This document shows positions 54,640 to 64,000 of a DNA stretch of 64,000 bases, in pieces. The notes beneath the pieces were generated by a model. That model was not told the origin of the DNA. It was given only the letters and a program-made list of their open reading frames with translations, and did not search any database. Origin of the DNA: Diadema setosum (Eukaryota > Echinodermata > Echinoidea > Diadematoida > Diadematidae); NCBI RefSeq assembly GCF_964275005.1, contig NC_092697.1, positions 11,587,227 through 11,651,226 on the forward strand, given 5' to 3'. The position numbers and the translations under genes are program-made. Each line of letters begins with the position of its first letter. Positions within the stretch are counted from its first letter, which is position 1.

Positions 54640-57540
54640 TTTTTTTGAATTTATACAGGCCGCCTAATTCTGGATGTGCAGTCTTAAATACGTACGAAGA
54701 TTTGCTAACATTCATGGGAAATTTCAACTGTCATTCAGTTATCATGGGAGATACAAATTTTGATATTTATAGAAAACCTTTTTCTCCGCATATAAGCAAA
54801 TACAATCAGATGAATAGTATCTACGGATTTTATCAATTAAATAGTATGAAATGCACCAGAGTTACTGAAGAGACAGCCACTCTTATTGATCGTATGCTGA
54901 CAAATAACTCTGATTGTATGAAGACCTCAGGTGTTCTCGAGGTACTAGCGTAGGCGATCATTTCATGAACTATCTGATCTGGAAAACAAACAGCTTAACC
55001 ACCCATGACCACAATCGTATAACCTTTAGAAAGTCAAAGAATATTGACTGGAATATATTTCGTAAAGATCTCATGGAACAAGACAGGAATGAGACTGAAA
55101 CTTGCCTTAATTTGGAGGACGCTGTCAAGAAATGGGAAGAAAAGGTATTAATAGTCATCAACAAGCACATGCCTATAAAGACAAAGCGTATGCGTAAGGA
55201 ATATACTCTCCTTGGTTGAATGAATCGATTTTTGAATTGATGAGAGAAAGAGACAAGGTTAAGAAGAAAGCAATTATGCAAAATAATGAACAGTTGTGGA
55301 AGGAATATCGACGGCTGAGAAATAAAGTTACTAATGTTATAAGGAAAACGAAAAAACAGTATTACATCAACAAATTGTCTGAATGTTCTGGAGGAAATGA
55401 AGCCTGGAATATTCTCAAATCTTTTCTGCCAAATAACGGCACATTGTCTCACTATCTCTCTTGTGATGATGCATACAGTAAAGCCTCCGAATTTAATGAA
55501 CACTTTGAACACTTAATGAACACTTTGCTAGTGTTGCTATGAATTTGTTAAATGAACATCAGGTTGAGAAAACTGACGTGACTGAAGTAGGTATTACTAG
55601 AGAATCCGTATCTTGTGATAATAATAAATGGACACATTTACAGTTGTATCTGAAGCTCAAGTTATGAACGAAATCAACAAACTGAAAAATAACAAATCGA
55701 CTGGAATTGATGGCATATCGGTTGAGATTTTGAAAGTATGTGCTGATATATTGAATAAGTCTATAACGTATTTGATAAATAAATCTATTATTGAAGGAGT
55801 TGTCCCTGAGTCATGGGAAATAGCCAAGGTAAAAAAGGAGATAAGTCGAACCCTGATAATTACAGGCCAATTTAACTGCTGCCTTGTATCTCAAAAATAC
55901 TCGAGTGCATAGTTTTGTTGCAATTATCACACCATCTTATTGCGAACAATGTCTTAACACCGGTTCCGTCTGGATTCAGGGCAAATCATTCCACTGTGAC
56001 TGCCCTTGTAAAGGTACCTGATGAATGGCTTTTGGCCATGGATGAAGGTGAATATACTGGGGCGATATTCGTCGACCTACGGAAAGCGTTTGACACTGTC
56101 TACCACAATGTAGTGCTTGACAAGTTGTCGAGAATTGGCATGAATGGAGGTACACTTCAGTGGTTCAAGAGTTATCTGACGGGCAGGAGGATAAGTGACT
56201 AAGGTCAACACCGCATTGTCTGATGAAATGTACTTAACTCATGGCGTGCCCCAGCGCTCTCTTCTTGGCCCTCTACTGTTTTGTGTTTTCATTAACGACC
56301 TGCCTCGCATTTTCCAGTCATGTCGTGTTCATCTTTATGCGGATGATACAGTTATCTGGATACTCCAACAAAGATGTTATAGTCTTGGAGTCCATTTTAA
56401 ACAAAGAAATGCAAGTTTTGGATCAGTGGATGTCACAGAACAAATTACTGGTCAATTATTCAAAGACCGTCAGTATGCTTTTTGGTACGAGATTTATAAT
56501 CTCAAGGTGTAATACAATAGATGTAAAAATAAAAAATAAAAAAATCGAAATGTTGAAACGATAGAATATCTTGGAATTCATATCGACGCTGAGTTGAAAT
56601 GGAATGTTCATAATGTGCCAGAAAATCAGTAGATTGATTGGTTTTCTTGGAAGATTTGAATTTGATATACAAATCGGTGATTCTTCACATTTTGATTACG
56701 GAAACGTTATCTGGTATTCCGCTCCACAAGATTCTCTGTCAGCCCTTCAAAAGCTACAGAATAGAGCGGACCGTATGATTATGAGAGTAAATCCATATTC
56801 TTTTGTTTCTACTCAACATATTCATAATATTTTGGGCTGGGAATCTCTTGAATACCGATATAAAAAAAATATGAGTATGGTGATTTATAAGATATTGCAG
56901 AACTTTCTCCCAAATTAGATGTCTGATAATATTTCTAGAAATTTCTGAATTATTCACTTCGTTCAAATCAGAATTTGAATCTTCCAAAGCCAAGTTCTAA
57001 TAACTGTAAGAGGACTTTTTTCTACAGGGGGATATCAATGTATAATCAATTGTCCAATGAAATTCGTAATGCATCAACTGTAAGATCTTTTCAAATGTCA
57101 TTATCTGATTACTTAGATGGGGCATTATAGTTGAAAAAAAAAAAGACTCAATGGAATATCAAATGTAGCAGCCATTTTTTTTTTTTTTGTGGGGGAGGGG
57201 GTGTATGGGTCTTGCTTTTTCTTTTGTAGGTTTGTTCTCCACCTTTTCTTTTATTTTCCTTGCTCTGTTTTTCTCTACCTATCTCCGATTATTGTTGACT
57301 CTCACTGTACCAGTTCGGTATATGATTTTCATTATTTTTTTCTTATGTTTTGTGTATACAGTGTATTATTCTTGTATTGTATTGTAAATTCGGGACCCTG
57401 TGGAAGAACAGTCTTATTTTGCAAATATGACTGAACGGGCAATCCCCCGTTTCTTATATACGTATATGCAATGTATATGCAACTTGTAATGTGTGTATTT
57501 TTTATCTGAAGACGGAAATAAAAACAAACAAACAATATAA
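54640..57540 (+). mobile_element. 5'-truncated, degraded CR1/Jockey-like LINE
   Basis: After a T-run, the frame starts inside the AP endonuclease: NLYRPPNSGC, then GDTNFDIYRK and IDRMLTNN. A basic linker follows (55216-55540), then reverse transcriptase: NKLKNNKSTGIDGISVEILK, FVDLRKAFDTVYHN (motif A), [13 protein letters not shown] (motif B, R where G is usual), LYADDTVIW (motif C, YADD at 56336-56347). The end region has ALQKLQNRADRMIMR. The 3' UTR ends in CTGAAGACGGAAATAAA and an A-rich tail. Several frameshifts and stops separate the pieces, so it is dead. Clade is inferred from wording only. Confidence 0.85.
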
Positions 57541-59099
57541 AAATGGCGTTCATTATCATAAAGATATGGCCATTATTTCAAAATCATAAAATGACGCTTA
57601 CACAATGTCATGCATTGGTGATCTCATAACAAGAAAGTTTTACAGTTAGACGTAGACACGTGACGTGATCATGGAAAATTCCATCTGAATTGGCCATGAA
57701 ACTGTCAGAAAATGAAAATGAAAATGTCAGAAATAAAGGAAATTTACAGAAAAGAAATGATAATTCCTTAACACTTTTTCTTTTGTAACACACATTTGTG
57801 GAGAAATTGGCTCTCGGGAGGCTTTCTTTCAAGGTAATGAAACTCGCCTGAAGAAATTGCTCTGAGTAATTGACCGCCCTGTCCAATTTAAAAAGGTGTC
57901 CCTCAAAATCAGTTTCTATTTTATCATCTGTGATGTACTCGGCAAAGACGCTAGTTGGGACGTGAGGACACCTCTCCATTCAGATCCCTAGGGATTCCTG
58001 ACTTCCGTGATTGCCACACATACACACACAAACACACACACACACACGCACGCACACACACGCACACACAACCACACACATATTCACTTACACAATTGAG
58101 TACATAACGCGCCAACGCGTGTATTTTGGCTATTTTGGATACACATGTATATACAATCAACAAAAACAAAAAAGAATGAAAGTGAACACTTTTTCAAGTT
58201 CACATTTCCCATAGAAAATTTAACTAAATACTAATGTTTTATATACCATGTTAAAGGTAATTTGACTGGCTATGAACCTGGTAGGTCAATAAAAAGTAAA
58301 CTTTCCGCATGAGTGACACATTCATTTTCTCTTCCAAAACAGAAAAGTAAAAATTGCAAAAACGGACAAGTTGTCATTCTTGCGTATGTGCTTTTCCATG
58401 TAACAATGACAAGAAAAGACAATCCAAAACAATAAAAGATACAAATCAAGTCTTAAAAGTCATCCTATGATCTTTATAATGACTTTGTAGCCAGCAAAGA
58501 TAAAGAAAGGCGAAAAAAAATAAAAGAGAAAATTAAGAATCTTCTGTCAAATCTATTAAAATTCAAATGACATGAAAGAGGTAATATTAACAACAATGGT
58601 AGAAATTTCAAATGTTATTTTAAATCAAGAAATTTGCAAATGATATTTGGTTCTTGAATTTGTCTCATGAATCATTAAATTCCTAAATCAAAAGAATAAA
58701 ATGAAGAAAGACTGTCCACTTTGTCACCTTTGCGGCTTACTCCCTGTGTCTTTTCAAGTTGGCTTCGACAGAAAAACTTTTATTTTTTTCCCCTTTAGTT
58801 TCCAACTTTGTTTGTGCTTGAGGATATATAGAATGATATAAGGGGACGAAAACTTATTTTTGCTATTTCATTTCTATTTATTTCTATTTCCCCGACATGT
58901 TTGTTAACAATATAGATAAAAAGTGGGATCTTCAAAATACAACTATGCAGAGGGGGAAAACTGATAAAAATCCGACACATAACGTTTTCGCCCTTTTGCA
59001 TTGCGTTCATTCAATAAGCCTTGTCCGCGCTGGACTGAATATTCAACACAACAATATCGGAATTTCAGAGCCTGAGTATCTGTGCAAAGTTCATCGCGT
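57541..59099. other. Gene-free stretch
   Basis: A CA repeat lies at about 58010-58082. No exon or named element is seen. Confidence 0.45.
58018..58082. repeat. (CA)n microsatellite
   Basis: Interrupted CA repeat of about 65 bases. Confidence 0.9.
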
Positions 59100-59190
59100 C
59101 ATTCCCGGCAACACAGGGACAGCCTGCAGGTAGCATACGAATGTCGCCACCCGGGATGTAATGAATGACAGGTTCGAATCCCACTGATTC
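59100..59190 (+). mobile_element. Possible SINE head fragment
   Basis: ACAGGTTCGAATCCCACTG (about 59168-59186) is a good B-box. A weak A-box-like GCAGGTAGCATACG lies about 45 bases before it. No tRNA fold can be completed, so a degraded SINE is more likely than a tRNA gene. Confidence 0.35.
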
Positions 59191-59194
59191 CTTT

Positions 59195-59335
59195 TCCGAC
59201 ATGTTTGTTGTCATCAGTGACAACTGCCACATGTCTATGACAAATTTGCTCTCAGCCAATCAGCTGCAAGGATTTCAGTAGCTTGTGACAGCTATGAGAA
59301 CTGATGACAAGTTTCATGAAACAAGCACCAGGTTG
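59195..59335. repeat. MITE family M4, copy 3
   Basis: The centre CAAATTTGCTCTCAGCCAAT...GCAAGGATTTCAGTAGCTTG is the reverse complement of the centre of copy 1 at 19.5 kb, with few differences. Confidence 0.75.
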
Positions 59336-59913
59336 CAATCTTACAAATACATTGGTACACATACAGACAACTGATAAAAATCCCTCACGGCACATCTTCG
59401 CCCTCTGCTTTGATCATCTCGTGCTTGATTATATGCATTTACCTCGTAAGCGCCAAGCTATTTTTATATGCAAATGATAAGAAATTTCATTAGTTATAGT
59501 TTCTTCTTTCTTAAATTTCGTCATAAACCCACTCCAGTTCAATTATATTAAGATTAAGTTATTGGTTTACTACATTTATAAACAATTTGACAATTGTCAT
59601 GATCAGACTGTGATATTACGTGTTACATTTTTTAAGTTTGGTATTCATTAATGCCATTACTATCTTTATTCATTTATTTATTTATTCATTTATTTGTTGT
59701 TCTACGTCAGAATCAAAATACACCTTTATATCAGGTGAAACTTTCAATTAGGATTAATGTTATGTCTATTCAATTTCTAATTTTAATTTGCCTTGCATGC
59801 TCACTTACACGTCTTGTCCTGGGCAATAATATAATATAATATAATATAAAACTTCATAATGTTATCTCTTTCAGTGTTTAACCTTTGTTGTTTGATAAGC
59901 TTCAAGAAAGAGG

Positions 59914-59991
<78 letters not shown>

Positions 59992-60128
59992 ATTCCCTAT
60001 ACTCGAAGAGACAAAAAAAAAATCACAGCTCAAAAATCACGATATAAACAACAAAATTACTACAGCATGAATAAAGGACCAAGAAAAAGAAAGGCAAACA
60101 CAAAACACACACGTACTCATATTCGAAC
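59336..60128. other. Gene-free stretch with (TA)n
   Basis: A TA microsatellite lies at 59914-59992, interrupted once. No exon is seen. Confidence 0.5.
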
Positions 60129-60410
60129 GGGTGTTGTTCGTTATTCCGAAGGTTCGCTATTCCGAAGGTTCGTTATTCCGAAGGGTCGTTAATCCGAAAC
60201 ACGCAAATTCCCTATACCTACAGGTTCGTTAATCCTAAAATGAAAAAGGGTTTGTTAATCCGAAAATTTGTGGCGTTATTCCGAAGGTTCGTTATTCCGA
60301 AGATTGGTTAATCCGAAAATGAAATTTGGAACAATGAACCTTCGGAATAACGAATCTTAGGAATAAAGAGCCATCGGATTAACGAACCTTCGGAATAACG
60401 AGCTGTAACC
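60129..60410. mobile_element. Inverted-end MITE built of TTCGGAATAACG units, with 8-base target duplication
   Basis: The left part carries GTTATTCCGAAGGTTCG repeats, the right part the reverse complement (GAACCTTCGGAATAACGA). The outer ends are GGGTGTTGTTCGTTATTCC and GGAATAACGAGCTGTAACC. The element is flanked by ATTCGAAC at 60121-60128 and again at 60411-60418, an exact 8-base direct repeat. Eight-base duplications are typical of hAT transposons. Confidence 0.82.
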
Positions 60411-61043
60411 ATTCGAACACGTGTACAATGTATAAGCATAATCATATCGTTGGATGTCAGATTGTGAGGGTACATTGTTTGAAGTCATGCAACGTATAAA
60501 AATATTTCATCCCCTTTTTTTTTTTAACGTCAGGGAGATTTTCATTTGTGATTTCATCTCAAACTCAGGGTAAAGGTGACTTAAATTTATCATTTTTGGA
60601 TTGTCAGAATGACATTGATCAGAATTCAGATGTATCTACAGAATGACCAAAAAAAAAAGAATGTGATCAGAAATCATTTCACGGGTGTTTCATTCCTTTT
60701 TTTTTTTTTTTTTTGGGGGGGGGGATATACATTACTTCAGTGGTTTTCAGCGATTATGAAATGAAAAGACCACGACCGATTTCACCAGAGTCAAAAGCAA
60801 ACATCATGAGTTGTCATTGCTATACCAACAGTATGTAGCTGCTCTTAATTCATAAGTGATATACTGCCATGTTTTTGCAATTGAGGGCTGCCAGGAAACG
60901 TTAGACAGAGACGGCTAGATAAAAATTCTTCGAACAAAATAGCCCCTCCATAGCAACATCCTCTCCTTTTGGTGTTTACCCCTATGTGCCATTAAATTAG
61001 TCTAATGTGCACAAATGCAGTATATAGATGTATGTACAGGAAA
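60411..61043. other. Gene-free stretch
   Basis: T- and G-runs near 60700-60725. No feature recognised. Confidence 0.4.
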
Positions 61044-61611
61044 TTAAAGGACAAGTCCACCTTCATAGACATGTGTATTGAGTGAATGCAGCAATATTAG
61101 TAGAACACATCAGTGAGAGTTTGAGGAAAATCGGACAATCCATTCAAAAGTTATGAACTTTTTGAAGTTTCTGCTCAGTCACTGCTGGGTGAGAAGACTA
61201 CTATAGCTTGTGATGTCACGTATGTACAACTATATAAAGAAAGAATAAAGAAAATTCAACATATTTTCACTTTTCTCGCATAGCAAAAGAATACTCGACT
61301 TCTCTCTTTCAGAAGCCAGGGGGAATAATATTACCCTTAACATACGTCAGGAACAAGTCGAAGAAATGTGCACTTTATTCAAAAAGTTAAGTTTTGTGAA
61401 ATTCTCTTTTTATTTTCCTCATATTGTTGTACGCATGTGACATCATACACTAAAGTAGTCTTCTCATCCAGCAGTGACTGCGCAGATACTTTAACAATTT
61501 ATAAGTTTTTAACGGATTGTCCGATTTTCCCCAAACCCTCACTGATGTGTTCTACTAAAATTGTTGCATTCACTCAATCCACATGTATATGAAGGTGGAC
61601 TTGTCCTTTAA
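61044..61611. repeat. MITE family M1, long copy
   Basis: It runs from TTAAAGGACAAGTCCACC to GGTGGACTTGTCCTTTAA, perfect inverted ends with TTAA borders. The arms are long: GTGAATGCAGCAATATTAG and AAATCGGACAATCCATTC at the left are mirrored at the right. No coding capacity. Confidence 0.88.
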
Positions 61612-62092
61612 TGTGGCGCACTGAGGGTTAATTGTTTTCTTTCGGTTTACAGTCATGACTGCGTCGCGCTTTTCATTTGCATGAGAGTCTTAATCTTTTT
61701 TTTAAACCGTGAGGGACTTCCTCAGACTTGTATTTTTTATATGTCTTTCTCGATGCATTTACTCCGCATCGCCCACCCCTTCACTGTATATGCTTCTATC
61801 TCTATCTTTCCCTGATCATCTTCCACTTGCGTCTGCAAATAATTAGATCAGCTGCTTCTTCTGGATGTCTGGAATATCATTGCCTCGATTTTGATATATA
61901 GCTTTCTCTCTTCAATGCTCACTGTTGGTTGACATGCAAAGAAACGCCGTTGGAAGCGAAAGTGTATACAAGGTCATCTTGTGAGTACTGCGAGGATTAG
62001 GAAATTGTAAGCAGCTTTGGTAGAACAACGGAAGCATTTCAAGACAGATTAGATAACAGACCTATATGTAGTTGTATATGAACCATACAACA

Positions 62093-62146
<54 letters not shown>

Positions 62147-64000
62147 CATTTATCATTCATACATAAGCATATTTCAAGACGTATACATACTAGGTATGTT
62201 GATTTGCACATAATCTCTGATAGCAATTAAAACAGCAGCAGTGTTGTTGAGCGCTGAATCTCCCTTCCGGTATATAGAAAATGACTGATGAAGAGAGATA
62301 TACAGAGAATAAATATATATATATATATATATCCTATGAGATGCAACGTTACAGCACATTGCTATGCACCTCACTCTACATAAGTATTATTATAATGACA
62401 AAGTGTACAAGTGGATCATAATGGAGACTTACAACACACGTCGTGATGTCATGATCATCAAGTTAGCATAGGAATTTGGAAATTGATGTAATTTGTAGAT
62501 AATGAAGCATTGATTTGAATAAGAATACAGTAACAATAACAATATGTTGCACAATTACGACCAAAAGGAAATCAAGAAGTACTTAGTAACAAATTCGGAT
62601 GCAATTATATCTCATTTTCATCGAACAAAAGGTAATAGGTAGTTTATAACATGTGGAATACGAAGTATGCATTTGACAACAAATATACTACTCACATTTT
62701 GGCAATTTTGGCACGGCATTGATTGCTAGAAACAAGAACTTGTATTTTTGAAAACGAAGTTAAAACTTTCTTTTTATGATCTTATCATGCAATAAACTCG
62801 ACCTGTGCGAAATTGAAAGAAGATATTTGTTTAGGAAAATGAAATGAATCTGTCAATAATTCAAGGGATATGATGTAGAGAATGAATATCTGAATTTAAA
62901 AAAAATAGTAAATTTGAACCAACAGAAAAGGCAAATGAGGAGAATCGCTGGAACACGAATGCTTCTTAACTAATTCGAATGACTTTTATATCACTTTTTT
63001 TAAACATAACACGCCAGCTGATATGAGTAATTGCGTCGAGTCCTGATGAATATGTATAGCACGTATCACTTTACGTCAACACATTTCACTTACGCGTAAT
63101 TCATTTACAAAGTCGTGGGGAAAATGTTTGATTCAATGAAAAGAGATAGAGATAGATCCAGAGATAGATTGATAGATAGATAAATAAGTTGATGGATAGA
63201 TAGATAGATAGATAGAGAAAAATGAGAGAAGATGGAGAGAGAGAGAGAGAGATAAATATAAGATATCAAGCGATAAAGAGGGGACGAACGACCCAGACGA
63301 GGGAAAGCTAACTGGTTACCCATTACCGTTTTAGTTTATGATTGTATAGCATGATACGAATCAAAATCGGAGATAATAAAATTACGCGGCCTTTGAAGGT
63401 TAGTCCAAAATGATTGGAATGCTATTGGGTTATTCGCAAAACATTCGCAAAAATGCGGATATTGAGTATCGCATGCACGTTCCGAGCGAAATGCAAATTC
63501 AATCGAGGCATAATTGTAAGTCGACTTCCCGAATAATTATCCTTTCCTAGTGAGATTGGAACAGAAAGAGTGATCGTGTATCTTATGCATCACTGCAAGT
63601 ATACAATTATGTACGCATGCCCAGTATGTACCACAGCCCTTGTCGTCTATGGTAACATCGTACCAGTCGCTGTACACCGACGTCTATCACGCCCCTGTCA
63701 CGTTTCACTAGTATCGCAAGAGGTGACTTAATCGCACCAGCATGTCCTCCACAGACTGCGTTGTCAAAGTAAATTCGGAAGCGATGGGACTTCATTTCAC
63801 CAGCGAACATTGATGCGGTGTGGTGCAATTATCCTTCATCAGCGTTGGCCCGATTCACCTTGCCTTGAGCGGAACGTTTAGAGGCTGATCGATCGAGTGG
63901 AAGGGATTTCAAATTACTTTGCACTCCTTTCATATGATATGCATCTCCAGAAGTGAAATGTTAAAGACAAAAGAAAATGACTCTTTCGGTTTGTGTTTGA
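61612..64000. other. Gene-free stretch to the window end
   Basis: (TA)n at 62095-62141 and 62311-62331, and a (GATA)n/(GA)n tract at about 63141-63254. A minus-strand open frame at 63607-63828 has no recognised domain. No exon can be supported. Confidence 0.45.

Noticed and set aside
59171-59182. GGTTCGAATCC as part of a tRNA gene
   Set aside because: No acceptor stem or anticodon arm can be formed; a SINE remnant is more likely.
63607-63828. 73-codon minus-strand frame near the window end
   Set aside because: It looks somewhat protein-like in more than one frame, but no domain and no clear splice sites support an exon.

Overview
The window is animal nuclear DNA. It is AT-rich, with split genes, long introns and dense miniature inverted-repeat elements, LINEs, SINEs and microsatellites. 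The mix of genes fits an echinoderm, most likely a sea urchin: an intronless TRIM-type RING/B-box protein with a C-terminal beta-propeller, a death-domain exon, and a tandem pair of nucleobase/ascorbate transporters. I infer the organism from gene content and repeat style, not from any marker gene.

Layout. 1-0.7 kb: end of a repeat, then the last exon of a death-domain protein (+). 5.3-7.3 kb: single-exon TRIM-like E3 ligase gene (+). 7.3-14.5 kb: gene-poor DNA with repeats. 14.5-28.7 kb: SLC23-family transporter gene A (-), 12 coding exons, 629 codons. 28.7-36.0 kb: intergenic, holding a G-rich tandem repeat, several MITEs and a broken duplicate of gene A exon 1 with its upstream DNA (33.2-34.05 kb). 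36.0-48.7 kb: SLC23-family gene B (-), 12 coding exons, 610 codons. 49-64 kb: no host gene recognised; it holds a SINE, two LINE remnants, a tandem-repeat element with inverted ends (53.2-54.5 kb) and several MITEs.

Genes A and B lie head to tail with the same 12-exon structure and the same intron phases, so they are tandem duplicates. I rebuilt every exon from splice sites and reading-frame continuity, and both genes read through from ATG to stop. Both carry Q in the NAT signature ([10 protein letters not shown]), where mammalian vitamin C transporters have P, so nucleobase transport is a serious alternative to ascorbate transport. In both genes intron 4 must use a GC-AG splice pair. Exon 8, which carries the presumed substrate site, is much more alike between the copies than the other exons I counted, which suggests gene conversion or strong constraint.

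No retrovirus-like or LTR element, CRISPR array, rRNA gene or intact tRNA gene was recognised.
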